Assembly: GCA_903862935.1 (NCBI GenBank) | Contig: CAIOZY010000053.1 | Coordinates: 48,487 to 112,486 of the forward strand | Origin: an uncultured Opitutaceae bacterium | GTDB lineage: Bacteria > Verrucomicrobiota > Verrucomicrobiia > Opitutales > Opitutaceae | Direction: 5' to 3' | DNA length: 64,000 bases | Shown: positions 6,762 to 15,734 of the stretch, one piece after another | Numbering within the stretch: the first letter of the stretch is position 1 | Layout: every line of letters begins with the position of its first letter | Position numbers and translations under genes: made by a program | The notes under the pieces: model-generated | What the model was told of the DNA's origin: nothing | What the model saw: the letters and a program-made list of their open reading frames with translations, nothing else | Database searches by the model: none

Positions 6762-9290
6762 ATGTCCCAAGAACCGATGAACAACTTCACGCCCAGGGCC
6801 CAGCAGGTCCTGGCGCTTGCCCGGAAGGAGGCCGACCGGTTCCACCACAACTACGTCGGCACGGAGCACGTGCTGCTCGGCCTGATCAAGCTTGGGCAGG
6901 GGGTCGCCGTGAGCGTCCTGCAGAAGATGGGCCTGGACCTGGAGACGGTCCGCGGTGCGGTCGAAAAGCAGGTCGGAATGGGCCAGGAGAGCAAGAGCCC
7001 GGGCAGCATGCCCTTCACCCCGCGGGTGAAGAAGGTCCTGGCGCTGGCCGGCAAGGAGGCGAAGACCCTCAACCACTCTTACGTCGGCACCGAGCACATC
7101 CTTCTGGGGCTGCTGCGCGAGGGAGAGGGTGTCGCCGCGCGCGTCTTGAAGAGCCTGGAAGTCGACATCGAGCGCACGCGAAACGAGATTTTGAGGGAGC
7201 TCGACCCGCAGTTTTCCGGCGGCGAGGGCGGTGGCGCCCCGGCCGGGCCGGAGGAGAGCTCGGCGGGCGGGCCGCAGCGCCCGGCCGGACCCGAGGACCG
7301 CAAGGAGGTCAAGACCCCGGCCCTGAAGGCCTTTGGGCGCGACTTAACCGAGCTTGCCCGCAAGGGCGAGATGGACCCGGTCGTCGGGCGCAAGAACGAG
7401 ATCAAGCGCGTGATCCAGATCTTGTGCCGGCGCACCAAGAACAACCCCGTCCTGATCGGCGAGGCCGGCGTCGGAAAGACGGCGATCGTCGAGGGGCTCG
7501 CCCAGGAGATCGCGGCCGGCAACGTGCCCGAGATTTTGGCCGAGAAGCGGGTCATCACGCTCGACCTGGCGCTCATGGTGGCGGGCACCAAGTACCGCGG
7601 CCAGTTCGAGGAGCGGATCAAGGCCGTGATGGACGAAATCCGCAGGGCAAAAAACGTGATCCTGTTCATCGACGAGCTGCACACGATCGTCGGGGCCGGC
7701 GCGGCCGAGGGCGCGATGGACGCCTCGAACATCTTCAAGCCCGCGCTCTCCCGCGGCGAGCTCCAGTGCGTCGGGGCGACGACCCTGACCGAGTACAGAA
7801 AGTACATCGAGAAGGACTCCGCCCTCGACCGGCGCTTCCAGTCGGTGAAGATCGAGCCGCCCTCCGTGGAGGACACGATCACGATCCTGCACGGGATCCG
7901 CGGCAAGTACGAGGACCACCACAAGGCGACGTTCTCGGACAAGGCGCTCGAGGCGGCCGCGAAGCTCTCGGACCGCTACATCACGGGCCGCTTCCTGCCC
8001 GACAAGGCGATCGACGTCATGGACGAGGCGGGCTCGCGCGCCCGGATATCGACCCTGAGCCGCCCGCCCGACCTCGAGGCTTTGAAGAAGGAGATCGAGG
8101 AGGTGTGCGCCCTCAAGGAGAAGGCGATCAGCGAGCAGCACTTCGAGGAGGCGGCCAAGTTTCGCGACCGCGAGAAGCAGCTGCGGGCCCGCCAGGAGGA
8201 GGTCTCCGAGGAGTGGAAGAAGACCCGCGACGAACACCGCGTTCCCATCGACGAGACCCTCATGATGCAGGTCGTGGCCGAATGGACCGGGATCCCGCTC
8301 TCGCGCATGGAAAAGAAGGAGAGCGAGAAGCTCCTCAACCTCGAGGCCGAGCTCCAGAAGTCGGTCGTCGGGCAGGAGGTCGCCGCCGGGGCCATCGCCC
8401 GTGCCCTGCGCCGCTCCCGCGCGGACCTTAAGGACCCGCGCAGGCCGATCGGCTCGTTCCTATTTGTCGGCCCGACCGGTGTCGGCAAGACCGAGACCGC
8501 CAAGCAGCTCGCCGCGCAGATCTTCGGAAACCAGGACGCGCTCCTGCAAATCGACATGAGCGAGTACATGGAGAAGTTCTCCGTCTCGCGCCTGATCGGA
8601 TCGCCCCCCGGCTACGTGGGGTACGAGGAGGGCGGCCAGCTGACGGAGGCCGTCCGCCGCCGGCCCTACTCGGTGATCCTCTTTGACGAGGTGGAGAAGG
8701 CCCATCCGGACGTGCTGCAGCTGCTCCTGCAGATCCTCGAGGACGGCCGCCTGACCGATTCGCTCGGCCGGACCGTGGACTTCCGCAACACGATCATCAT
8801 CATGACCTCGAACATCGGGGCCGCGCTCCTGCAGCGGCAGACGTCGATGGGCTTCGCGGCCGCCGCGACAAGCTTCAACGACGCCGAGAAGATGAGGGAG
8901 AAGGTGCTCGAGGAGTCCAAGAGGGTCTTCAAGCCCGAGTTCCTCAATCGCATCTCCGACATCGTCTTTTTCCGGCCGCTCGAGAGGGCGGACCTGACAA
9001 AGATTGTGGAGCTGGAGGTCGCGAAGTTCGCCAAGCGCCTGGTCGAGCGCAAGATCACCCTTGAGTTCACCGACGAGGCGAAGCAGCTGCTGATCGACAA
9101 GGGCTACGACGAGAAGTACGGCGCCCGCCCGCTGCGCCGCGCGGTCGAGCACTACCTCGAGGACCCGCTTGCCGAGGCGCTGCTGCGAGGCGACGTCAAG
9201 GAGGGCGACCCCGTCAAGGTGGGGCGCGAGGGCGAGCGGCTGATCTTCCTGCAGAAGAGCCCGCCGGCCCCGACCGGGGTTACGCCCTAG
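6762..9290 (+). CDS. clpC: ClpC, AAA+ unfoldase of the Clp protease
   Basis: Hexameric ATP-driven unfoldase of 842 residues that feeds proteins, including arginine-phosphorylated ones, to ClpP. Domains in order: two Clp-N repeats (about 8-75 and 85-150, each with YVGTEHxLLGL), a Gly/Pro-rich linker (about 158-186), AAA-1 with Walker A GEAGVGKT near 233, a UVR-containing middle domain ([19 protein letters not shown], about 447-465) and AAA-2 with GPTGVGKT near 570. The UVR motif distinguishes ClpC from ClpA/ClpB. A second in-frame ATG at 6777 (MNNFTPRAQ) is an alternative start. Its stop shares a CTAG with the convergent lysR stop. Confidence 0.95.
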   Translation: MSQEPMNNFTPRAQQVLALARKEADRFHHNYVGTEHVLLGLIKLGQGVAVSVLQKMGLDLETVRGAVEKQVGMGQESKSPGSMPFTPRVKKVLALAGKEAKTLNHSYVGTEHILLGLLREGEGVAARVLKSLEVDIERTRNEILRELDPQFSGGEGGGAPAGPEESSAGGPQRPAGPEDRKEVKTPALKAFGRDLTELARKGEMDPVVGRKNEIKRVIQILCRRTKNNPVLIGEAGVGKTAIVEGLAQEIAAGNVPEILAEKRVITLDLALMVAGTKYRGQFEERIKAVMDEIRRAKNVILFIDELHTIVGAGAAEGAMDASNIFKPALSRGELQCVGATTLTEYRKYIEKDSALDRRFQSVKIEPPSVEDTITILHGIRGKYEDHHKATFSDKALEAAAKLSDRYITGRFLPDKAIDVMDEAGSRARISTLSRPPDLEALKKEIEEVCALKEKAISEQHFEEAAKFRDREKQLRARQEEVSEEWKKTRDEHRVPIDETLMMQVVAEWTGIPLSRMEKKESEKLLNLEAELQKSVVGQEVAAGAIARALRRSRADLKDPRRPIGSFLFVGPTGVGKTETAKQLAAQIFGNQDALLQIDMSEYMEKFSVSRLIGSPPGYVGYEEGGQLTEAVRRRPYSVILFDEVEKAHPDVLQLLLQILEDGRLTDSLGRTVDFRNTIIIMTSNIGAALLQRQTSMGFAAAATSFNDAEKMREKVLEESKRVFKPEFLNRISDIVFFRPLERADLTKIVELEVAKFAKRLVERKITLEFTDEAKQLLIDKGYDEKYGARPLRRAVEHYLEDPLAEALLRGDVKEGDPVKVGREGERLIFLQKSPPAPTGVTP

Positions 9291-10225
9291 CCCGGGCCCG
9301 GTCCGGCCGCGCGGACACCCGCGTGGGCGGCCACGACCTCGAGGAAGGCCCTGAGGGCCGGATCTGCGGCCTCAGAGCCCGCGCGCCAGCCGACGACCAG
9401 CCGGCTTTCGGGCGCGGGCCCGCGCAGGGGCCGGAACACGACCTCCGGCGGCAGCTGCCGGGACTCGGACGGGCACATGAAGGTAACCCCCATGCCGGAG
9501 CGGACGAGCCCGATTGCGTTCGCCCGGGGCCAGACCTCCTCCTCGATCCGCGGGGCGACCCCCGAGCGGGAGAAGGCGGCCAGGATCCGGTCGTAGAAAC
9601 CCGGGTTGTGGGAGCGCGGGAAAAGGACGAAGGGGGCGTTGCCCAACTCCCGCAGGCGCAGGCTCTCCCGGGAGGCCAGGGGGTGGTCGGCGGGCAGGAC
9701 GATCCCGTTCCGCTCCCGCAGGAGCACCCGCGTCTTGAGCCCCGGGGCGGGCTTGTCGGGATGGAAGAACCCGCAGGCGATCTCGCCCTCCGGAAGGGCC
9801 TCCAGCTGGGCGGCGGTGGGAGACTCGTTGAGCTGCAGGCGGACCCCCGGGTGCCTGCGGTGGAAGTCGCGCAGGATGGGCGGGAGCACCGTCGCCATCG
9901 CCAGCCCCGTAAAGGCGACCCGGACCTGGCCGACCTGGCCCGAGGCGACCGAGCGCAGGACGGCCGGCAGGCCCGAGAGCGAGTCCAGGACCGGCTCGAT
10001 CCGCTCGATCAGCGCCTGCCCGGCGGGCGTCAGCTCGACCCGCCGGCTCGTGCGGGTCAGCAGCGGGGCCCCCAGGGCCGCCTCAAGCTGGGCGACCTGG
10101 CGGCTCAGGGCCGGCTGGGCCACGGCCAGGGTCTCGGCCGCCCGCCGGAAATGCAGCTGGCGGGCGACCTCGCGGAAGTAGACCAGGTGCCGGAGATCGA
10201 AGGCGAATTGATACTTTCTAGGCAT
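9287..10225 (-). CDS. LysR-family transcriptional regulator
   Basis: A 312-residue LTTR: N-terminal winged helix-turn-helix (about 12-70, including FREVARQLHFRRAAETLAVAQPALSRQVAQLEA read in pieces) and a two-lobed effector domain from about residue 95. Such regulators act as tetramers at divergent promoters and respond to a small metabolite. It is divergent from leuC (77 bp between starts), so control of leuCD or of itself is plausible but not shown; its effector is unknown. Its stop overlaps clpC tail-to-tail by four bases, both ending in one CTAG. Confidence 0.88.
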   Translation of the reverse strand: MPRKYQFAFDLRHLVYFREVARQLHFRRAAETLAVAQPALSRQVAQLEAALGAPLLTRTSRRVELTPAGQALIERIEPVLDSLSGLPAVLRSVASGQVGQVRVAFTGLAMATVLPPILRDFHRRHPGVRLQLNESPTAAQLEALPEGEIACGFFHPDKPAPGLKTRVLLRERNGIVLPADHPLASRESLRLRELGNAPFVLFPRSHNPGFYDRILAAFSRSGVAPRIEEEVWPRANAIGLVRSGMGVTFMCPSESRQLPPEVVFRPLRGPAPESRLVVGWRAGSEAADPALRAFLEVVAAHAGVRAAGPGPG

Positions 10226-10227
10226 CG

Positions 10228-10244
10228 AACAAGTCTAAACAAGT
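10228..10244. promoter_or_regulatory. Direct repeat in the lysR-leuC divergent region
   Basis: AACAAGT occurs at 10228-10234 and 10238-10244, 10 bp (one helical turn) apart, immediately upstream of the lysR start. It could be part of an LTTR recognition or activation site. No clean T-N11-A dyad stands out. Confidence 0.3.
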
Positions 10245-10246
10245 AT

Positions 10247-10275
10247 TTCCCAGGCATGGCAAGGCCTGATAGGCT
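10247..10275 (+). promoter_or_regulatory. Promoter candidate for leuCD
   Basis: TTCCCA (10247-10252), 17 bp spacer, TAGGCT (10270-10275) followed by CGGCGC. The same hexamer type followed by CGGCGC precedes the aminotransferase gene at 4070-4081. A start near 10282 would leave a leader of about 20 bases before the ATG at 10303. Confidence 0.35.
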
Positions 10276-10302
10276 CGGCGCCCAATCCCACCCGTGAAGC
10301 CC

Positions 10303-11718
10303 ATGCCCCAATCCCTGTTCCAGAAGGTCTGGTCCGCGCACGCCGTCCGGCAGCTCGCCGACGGCCAGACGCAGCTGCTGATAGGCACGCACCTGATCCA
10401 CGAAGTCACCAGCCCCCAGGCCTTCGGGATGCTGCGCGACCTGGGGCTCAAGGTGGCGATGCCGCACCGCACCTTCGCCACGGTAGACCACATCGTGCCG
10501 ACCGACCAGGTGGCGGAGCCCTACCGCGACCCCCTCGCCCAGGCGATGATGGAGGAGCTGCGCCGCAACTGCGCGCAGTTCGGGATCACCTTCTTCGACC
10601 GGGCGACCGGCAAGCAGGGGATCGTCCACATCGTCGGCCCCGAGCAGGGGATCACCCAGCCGGGCACGACGATCGCCTGCGGCGACTCCCACACGAGCAC
10701 CCACGGGGCCTTCGGGGCGGTCGCCTTCGGGATCGGGACGACCCAGATCCGCGATGTGCTGGCGACCCAGACGATGGCTTTGGCGCCCCTGAAGGTACGG
10801 CGGATCAACGTCACAGGGCGCCTTCGGCCCGGGGTCTACGCCAAGGACGTCATCTTGCACATCATCCGCACCCTCGGGGTGAACGGCGGCACCGGATTTG
10901 CCTACGAGTACGGCGGCGAGGTCTTCGATCGCTTCTCGATGGAGGAGCGGATGACGGTGTGCAACATGTCGATCGAGGGCGGGGCCCGCGCGGGCTATGT
11001 GAACCCCGACGAGACGACCTTCGCCTTCCTCAAGGGCCGCGCTTACGCGCCCAGGGGCGCCGCCTGGGACCAGGCGGTCGCGCGCTGGAAGGCCGTGGCG
11101 AGCGACCCGGGGTGCGCCTACGACGACGTCGTGGCGATCCGCGGCGAGGACATCGCCCCGACCGTCACCTGGGGCATCAACCCCGGGCAGGGCATATCGA
11201 TCGCCGAGACGATCCCGGACCCGGCCCGCGCGAAGACCCCCGACGAGAAGAGTTCCGTCGAGGAGGCCCTCGCCTACATGAAGCTCAAGCCGGGCTCCCC
11301 GATCAAGGGGACCCATATCGACGTCGCCTTCCTCGGCTCCTGCACGAACGGCCGCCTGAGCGACTTCCAGGAGGTCGCCCGCTTCCTGAAGGGCCGGCGC
11401 GTAGCCCCCGGGGTCAAGGCGATCGCCGTCCCGGGATCGCAGGGGGTGGGGCGGCTGTGCGCCGAGTTGGGAATCGACAAGGTCTTCCGCGAGGCGGGCT
11501 TCGAGTGGCGTGAGGCCGGCTGCTCGATGTGCCTGGCGATGAACCCGGACAAACTGGTCGGCGACCAGCTGTGCGCCAGCTCCTCGAACCGCAACTTCAA
11601 GGGCAGGCAGGGCAGCCCGACCGGCCGGACGATCCTCATGAGCCCGCTGATGGTGGCCGCAGCCGCGGTCACCGGAACGGTCGCCGACGCCCGCGAGGTT
11701 TTCGGCGTCACCTCCTGA
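10303..11718 (+). CDS. leuC: 3-isopropylmalate dehydratase large subunit
   Basis: Aconitase-family subunit (471 residues) that with LeuD isomerises 2-isopropylmalate to 3-isopropylmalate in leucine synthesis. The [4Fe-4S] ligands are visible at C347 (SCTNGR), C407 and C410 ([12 protein letters not shown]), at the canonical spacing. [11 protein letters not shown] and [15 protein letters not shown] substrate loops are intact. An in-frame GTG at 10294 is possible, but the ATG at 10303 gives the usual [10 protein letters not shown] start. leuD follows after 31 bp, so the two are cotranscribed. leuA and leuB are not in the window. Confidence 0.95.
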   Translation: MPQSLFQKVWSAHAVRQLADGQTQLLIGTHLIHEVTSPQAFGMLRDLGLKVAMPHRTFATVDHIVPTDQVAEPYRDPLAQAMMEELRRNCAQFGITFFDRATGKQGIVHIVGPEQGITQPGTTIACGDSHTSTHGAFGAVAFGIGTTQIRDVLATQTMALAPLKVRRINVTGRLRPGVYAKDVILHIIRTLGVNGGTGFAYEYGGEVFDRFSMEERMTVCNMSIEGGARAGYVNPDETTFAFLKGRAYAPRGAAWDQAVARWKAVASDPGCAYDDVVAIRGEDIAPTVTWGINPGQGISIAETIPDPARAKTPDEKSSVEEALAYMKLKPGSPIKGTHIDVAFLGSCTNGRLSDFQEVARFLKGRRVAPGVKAIAVPGSQGVGRLCAELGIDKVFREAGFEWREAGCSMCLAMNPDKLVGDQLCASSSNRNFKGRQGSPTGRTILMSPLMVAAAAVTGTVADAREVFGVTS

Positions 11719-11749
11719 CTGCAACCCCAGACAGAGCCCCCTAACCACC

Positions 11750-12352
11750 ATGTCCCTTTCCAAGATCACGAACGTGACCGGCCGCGGCGTAACCGTCCCC
11801 GGAAACGACATCGACACCGACCGCATCATCCCGGCGCGCTTCATGAAGTGCGTCACCTTTGACGGCCTCGGCGAGTACCTCTTTCACGACATGCGCCGAA
11901 ACGCCGACGGAAGCGACAAGCCGCACCCGCTGAACGACCCCCGGTTCGTCCGGGCGACGATCCTGTTTTCGGGGGCCAACTTCGGCTGCGGCTCCTCCCG
12001 CGAACACGCGCCCCAGGCGATCCAAAAGCACGGTTTCCGCGCCGTCGTCGCCGAGGGCTTTGCCGAGATCTTCTTTGGCAACTGCACTACCCTGGGGATC
12101 CCCTGCCTGAGCGCGAGCCGCCAAGACATCGCGCGGGTCTCGGCGGCCCTGGAGGCCGATCCGACGACCGAGGTCGAGCTGGACCTGGTTGGCCGGGTCA
12201 TGCGCTGGGCCGGGCAGTCGGCCCCGGTTGCGATCCGCGAGTCGGCCCGGGAGGCCCTGATCAACGGCCGTTGGGACGCGATCGGGGAACTGCTCGAGGG
12301 GCTGCCCGCCGTCAAGGCCCGGGCGGGCCTGCTGCCCTACCTGGCCTCCTGA
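11750..12352 (+). CDS. leuD: 3-isopropylmalate dehydratase small subunit
   Basis: A 200-residue swivelling-domain subunit that completes the LeuCD active site. It begins with the expected VTGRGVTVPGNDIDTDRIIPARF and carries the substrate-binding signature FGCGSSREHAP (about 76-86). Length is normal for bacterial LeuD. It lies 31 bp after leuC on the same strand. An 8-bp perfect inverted repeat begins 20 bp after its stop. Confidence 0.95.
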   Translation: MSLSKITNVTGRGVTVPGNDIDTDRIIPARFMKCVTFDGLGEYLFHDMRRNADGSDKPHPLNDPRFVRATILFSGANFGCGSSREHAPQAIQKHGFRAVVAEGFAEIFFGNCTTLGIPCLSASRQDIARVSAALEADPTTEVELDLVGRVMRWAGQSAPVAIRESAREALINGRWDAIGELLEGLPAVKARAGLLPYLAS

Positions 12353-12372
12353 GGTCTGTCCGGGGGGACCCG

Positions 12373-12395
12373 GCAAAAAGAGTGGACCTTTTTGC
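12373..12395. repeat. Perfect 8-bp inverted repeat between leuD and exbB
   Basis: GCAAAAAG, 7-base spacer, CTTTTTGC. In RNA this is a stem with five A-U pairs inside the stem, not a U-tail, so it is not a standard intrinsic terminator. It could end the leuCD message in both directions or be an operator for the following exbBD pair. Confidence 0.45.
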
Positions 12396-12430
12396 GCTGT
12401 TGAGCGTCATACTGGCACTATCTTACCGCT

Positions 12431-13003
12431 ATGTTCTTAGCCATGATTGAGGTTTTCAAGGGAGCCGGGCTCCTGATCTACCCCCTGGGTATCTGCTCGG
12501 CAGCCGCCGTCTTTATCATTTGCGAGCGCGCCTACGCCCTGCGTCAGGTGGCCGTGATGCCCCAGGACCTGGTGGATGCGGTGATCGCCGGAAAACCCCT
12601 GATGGGGGGGCGCCACACGGTCCTGGCCCGCATCGTCGACTTCGCCGAGCAGCACTCCAACGACGAGGGCGCTGTCAAGGCCTTCGCACGGCTTGAGATC
12701 AACCGCATGCAGCGCGGGGTCCCGTACCTGGACGTCATCTACGCGGCCGCCCCCCTGATAGGGCTGTCGGGAACGGTCACGGGCCTTCTGCAGGTCTTCT
12801 CCCAGATTTCCCCGGACACGGGGCTGCCGGACCCGGTCCTGTTCACCCGGGGCGTCGCCCTGGCCCTGTCGGCGACCGTGATCGGCCTCGCGATCGCGAT
12901 CCCCTCGCTGGTGGGCAGCGGCTACCTGCAGCGCAAGATCGAGAACTACGCCGCCCAGCTCGACGTGCTGCTCGAGCGCATCATCCGCCGGGGCCGTCAA
13001 TGA
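12431..13003 (+). CDS. exbB: ExbB/TolQ/MotA-family proton channel subunit
   Basis: Inner-membrane stator subunit of 190 residues that with ExbD uses the proton gradient to energise an outer-membrane transport or envelope-maintenance partner. Three hydrophobic segments are visible: about 9-31, 104-126 (DVIYAAAPLIGLSGTVTGLLQVF, in family-conserved order) and 143-165 (VALALSATVIGLAIAIP). A TATCTT hexamer at 12419-12424 sits six bases before the ATG, suggesting a leaderless transcript. ATG at 12443 is an alternative. It overlaps exbD by four bases. No TonB or TolA gene is adjacent, so the energised partner is unknown. Confidence 0.85.
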   Translation: MFLAMIEVFKGAGLLIYPLGICSAAAVFIICERAYALRQVAVMPQDLVDAVIAGKPLMGGRHTVLARIVDFAEQHSNDEGAVKAFARLEINRMQRGVPYLDVIYAAAPLIGLSGTVTGLLQVFSQISPDTGLPDPVLFTRGVALALSATVIGLAIAIPSLVGSGYLQRKIENYAAQLDVLLERIIRRGRQ

Positions 13004-13395
13004 GCCTGCTGATCCAGAAGCGCAAGCGGCCGGAGCTCAATCTGGTGCCGCTGATCGACGTCCTCGTGATGCTGATCTTCTTCGCCTTCGTGACGATGCA
13101 GTTCAAGTCGGCCTCGACCCTGAACATCACGCTGCCGAAGATAACCACGGCCGGAAAGAACGAGTTCAAGGGCAACGTCACGATCGCGATCGAAAAGGAC
13201 GGCTCGGTCGTCTTCAACGGGCACGCGGTGACCGACGAGCAGATGGTGAGCCTGCTCGCCCAGGTCCAGAACGTCGACAAGGACATCCCGGTCCTGATCA
13301 AGGCCGACGAGGCGACCCAGCTCAGGCGCCTGGCCTTCGTCTGGGACACCTGCCGCAAGACGGGCTTAAGCAAGGTCAGTATCCAGAGCCGCTGA
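13000..13395 (+). CDS. exbD: ExbD/TolR-family subunit
   Basis: A 131-residue partner of the preceding ExbB-like channel. Short basic cytoplasmic N-terminus (LLIQKRKRPELN), one membrane helix starting VPLIDVLVMLIFFAF (about 17-31) with the proton-carrying aspartate at residue 20, and a periplasmic domain of about 95 residues. The LVPLIDVL phrase is diagnostic. ATGA overlap with exbB means translational coupling. Gene order exbB-exbD is the usual one. Confidence 0.88.
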   Translation: MSLLIQKRKRPELNLVPLIDVLVMLIFFAFVTMQFKSASTLNITLPKITTAGKNEFKGNVTIAIEKDGSVVFNGHAVTDEQMVSLLAQVQNVDKDIPVLIKADEATQLRRLAFVWDTCRKTGLSKVSIQSR

Positions 13396-13446
13396 GGCCT
13401 CCGGGCTCGGCTCCGGGGCTGCCTTCGCACTTGCCACGCGCCGCCG

Positions 13447-13462
13447 CGGCACGAAAACTGCG
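13447..13462 (+). promoter_or_regulatory. Sigma-54-like element upstream of fabV
   Basis: CGGCACGAAAACTGCG carries GGCACG and TGC with the required GG-N10-GC spacing (GG 13448-13449, GC 13460-13461); nine of twelve specified consensus positions match. The predicted start falls on the fabV ATG at 13472, so a real promoter here would make a leaderless or nearly leaderless message. Weaker than the mcsA case. Confidence 0.4.
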
Positions 13463-13471
13463 CCCCTTTCC

Positions 13472-14656
13472 ATGATCATTAAGCCGAAGATCAGAGGGTT
13501 TGTCTGCGTCACCTCCCATCCGGACGGCTGCGCCGCCCACGTGGGCCAGTGGATCGACCATGTCACGTCGCAGGGGCCCATTGCGAAGGGGCCGAAGAAG
13601 GTCCTGGTGATCGGGGCCTCGACCGGCTACGGGCTCGCATCGCGGATCGCGGCTGCTTTCGGCTCAGGAGCGGCCACGGTCGGGGTCTTCTACGAGCGGC
13701 CCAGCGACGAGGGCAGGCCCGCCACTCCGGGCTGGTACAACTCGATCGCCTTTACCCGCAAGGCCCGCGCCGCGGGGCTCTACGCGAGCAACATCAACGG
13801 CGACGCCTTTTCGGACGAGATCAAGCGCCAGACCCTCGAGCGGATCAAAAGCGACGTCGGCCCGGTGGACCTGGTCGTCTACAGCCTGGCTTCCCCCAGG
13901 CGAACACACCCGAGGACCGGGGTCGTCCACAAGTCGGTCCTGAAGCCGGTGGGGGCCCCCTACACGAACAAAACGGTCGACACGGGCAAGGGCGTGGTGA
14001 GCGTCGTTTCGATCGAGCCGGCCAGCGAGCAGGAGGTTTCCGACACGGTTGCCGTCATGGGCGGCGAGGACTGGGAGGCGTGGATGAGCGCGCTCGGCGA
14101 CGCCGGGCTTCTCGCCCCCGGGGCCCAGTCGATGGCCTATTCCTACATCGGGCCCGAGGTGACCTGGGCAATCTACAAGAACGGGACGATCGGGCTTGCG
14201 AAGAACGACCTCGAGCGGGCGGCCCGGGCGATCGATGCGAAGTTGAAGGCGAGCGGAGGCAGGGCGTTCATCTCGGTCAACAAGGCCCTGGTGACCCAGG
14301 CGAGCTCCGCGATCCCGATTGTGCCCCTCTATATCTCCCTTCTCTACAAGGTGATGAAGAAGGCGGGAACCCACGAGGGCTGCATCGAACAGATGCAGCG
14401 CCTGTTCGCCACGCAGCTATACGCCTCATCCGGCCCCGTGTTCGACGAGGGAGGCCGCGTCCGGATGGATGACTGGGAGATGCGGCCCGAGATCCAGGCG
14501 GCGGTCGCGAAGGCCTGGCCCGGGGTGACGACCGAGAACTTGGCCGAGGTTTCCGACATCGCCGGGTACCGGGACGAGTTCCTGAAGCTGTTCGGGTTCG
14601 GCCTGCCGGGCGTCGCCTACGACGCCGAGGTCGAGCCCCACATGCCGATGCTTTAA
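13472..14656 (+). CDS. fabV: FabV-type trans-2-enoyl-ACP/CoA reductase (NADH)
   Basis: Monomeric SDR-superfamily enoyl reductase of 394 residues catalysing the last step of fatty-acid elongation, or trans-2-enoyl-CoA reduction. FabV enzymes are known to be insensitive to triclosan. The start MIIKPKIRGFVCVTSHPDGC is typical, VLVIGASTGYGLASR (about 46-60) is the NADH site, and the extended FabV catalytic motif Y-x8-K is seen as Y235/K244 (YKNGTIGLAK). The C-terminal region has the expected QMQRLFATQLY. A GC-rich hairpin follows the stop. Whether FabI is also present elsewhere cannot be seen. Confidence 0.93.
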   Translation: MIIKPKIRGFVCVTSHPDGCAAHVGQWIDHVTSQGPIAKGPKKVLVIGASTGYGLASRIAAAFGSGAATVGVFYERPSDEGRPATPGWYNSIAFTRKARAAGLYASNINGDAFSDEIKRQTLERIKSDVGPVDLVVYSLASPRRTHPRTGVVHKSVLKPVGAPYTNKTVDTGKGVVSVVSIEPASEQEVSDTVAVMGGEDWEAWMSALGDAGLLAPGAQSMAYSYIGPEVTWAIYKNGTIGLAKNDLERAARAIDAKLKASGGRAFISVNKALVTQASSAIPIVPLYISLLYKVMKKAGTHEGCIEQMQRLFATQLYASSGPVFDEGGRVRMDDWEMRPEIQAAVAKAWPGVTTENLAEVSDIAGYRDEFLKLFGFGLPGVAYDAEVEPHMPML

Positions 14657-14674
14657 GGGCGGCCTTCGCCGCCC
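14657..14674. terminator. Bidirectional hairpin between fabV and the convergent SDR gene
   Basis: GGGCGGC-CTTC-GCCGCCC, a perfect 7-bp stem with a 4-base loop, starts on the first base after the fabV TAA and reaches the first base of the opposite stop codon. Position and strength suggest a shared terminator, though neither side has a U-tract. Confidence 0.5.
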
Positions 14675-15357
14675 TAGTCCCCGGAGCCTCCGACGCTCAC
14701 CGAGCGTCCGTTGTCCTTGGGGCCGAGCTTCAGGATGAACGGGGCGGCGAGTTTCGCCCACTCCTCGGGCTTCGCGTGTCCGTCCGCGCCGTCCCCCCAG
14801 CACTGGCGGAGAATCGCGGTGTCGATCACTCCCGGGTTCAGGGGCACGGCGGCCATGCCCTCGGGGAGCTCCTCGGCGAAGGCCTTGGTCAGGCCCTCGA
14901 TCGCCCACTTCGAGGCGCAGTACGGGGCGACATCGCGGGAGACGCTGCGCCCCCAGCCAGAGCTGAAGTTCACGAAGGCCCCGCTCTTGCGCGCGATCAT
15001 CGGCGGGGCGAAAACCCGGATCACGTTCGCCACCCCGGTCACGTTGGTGGCGATCAGCTGGGCGAACTTCTCAGCGGGGATCTCCCACAGCGGGGCCGGG
15101 GCGTTCATCGCGGCCGCGTTGTTGATGACGATGTCGGGGACGCCGTAGCCGAGGACCCGCTCGGCCCAGATCCCGACCCGGACGGGCTGGGTCACGTCGA
15201 CCACCTCGAAATTGTTCGGCTCGGAGTGGGCGAACCTCAGGTTGAAGATCTCGGGTCCGGTCCGGCCGCAGCCGGCGACCGTGTGGCCGTTCGCGATGTA
15301 CCAATCGGCGAGGGCGCGCCCCAGGCCTCGGGTGACTCCGGTGATGACGATATACAT
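14674..15357 (-). CDS. Short-chain dehydrogenase/reductase
   Basis: Classical SDR of 227 residues, NAD(P)-dependent, substrate unknown. Cofactor site TGVTRGLG (about 6-13), NNAAAMNAP (structural NNAG-type motif, about 82-90), catalytic serine in VNFSSGWG and the YxxxK pair in YCASK are all present. The tail is short and ends in a glycine/serine-rich GGSGD, without the C-terminal substrate lid of larger SDRs. It converges on fabV with a hairpin between them. Upstream, a single-helix membrane protein lies 12 bp away on the same strand and may be cotranscribed. Confidence 0.82.
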   Translation of the reverse strand: MYIVITGVTRGLGRALADWYIANGHTVAGCGRTGPEIFNLRFAHSEPNNFEVVDVTQPVRVGIWAERVLGYGVPDIVINNAAAMNAPAPLWEIPAEKFAQLIATNVTGVANVIRVFAPPMIARKSGAFVNFSSGWGRSVSRDVAPYCASKWAIEGLTKAFAEELPEGMAAVPLNPGVIDTAILRQCWGDGADGHAKPEEWAKLAAPFILKLGPKDNGRSVSVGGSGD

Positions 15358-15369
15358 GAGGGAAGGGGA

Positions 15370-15681
15370 CTATGGGCTGGCGCCCGCCTTGGCCCGGGAC
15401 TCCCGCAGCTGGCGCTCGAACTCGGCCGAGCGCGCCCGCTCGTCGGCGAGCTGGCGCTGGGCGACGATCCGCTCCGCCTCGGCCTGGTTGCGGACAGCCC
15501 TGAGCTCGAGCTGGGCCAGGCGCTCCTGGTCCCGCAAGAGGGAGGCCTGCGCGCGCTCCGCCACGTAGAGACGTCCGGCCCACGCGGCCACCAGGGCCAG
15601 AACGGCCGCAATCACCCAGGCGAGAACGGCGGGGGAGCGGCTTGCGGGCGCCGGGGCGGGGGAGATGGGATCAGCGGCCAA
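15370..15681 (-). CDS. Small single-helix membrane protein with coiled coil
   Basis: Not recognised. The 103-residue product has a proline/alanine-rich N-terminus (1-16), one strong transmembrane helix (about 18-38, LAWVIAAVLALVAAWAGRLY), and a long Arg/Glu/Gln-rich amphipathic helix (about 42-98) that should form a coiled coil. Topology suggests a membrane-anchored scaffold or spacer. Codon use is like its neighbours and the frame is intact, supporting a real gene. It sits between an SDR and a 30-residue membrane peptide on the same strand. Confidence 0.6.
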   Translation of the reverse strand: MAADPISPAPAPASRSPAVLAWVIAAVLALVAAWAGRLYVAERAQASLLRDQERLAQLELRAVRNQAEAERIVAQRQLADERARSAEFERQLRESRAKAGASP

Positions 15682-15734
15682 GCCCTACGGGATAGGTGTG
15701 CGGAGAGGGCCCTGCGAGGCAAATTTCGCCCCCC

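Noticed and set aside
10226..10302. LysR control of leuCD as an established feature
   Set aside because: Divergent position is suggestive only; no clear T-N11-A site and many such neighbours are unrelated.
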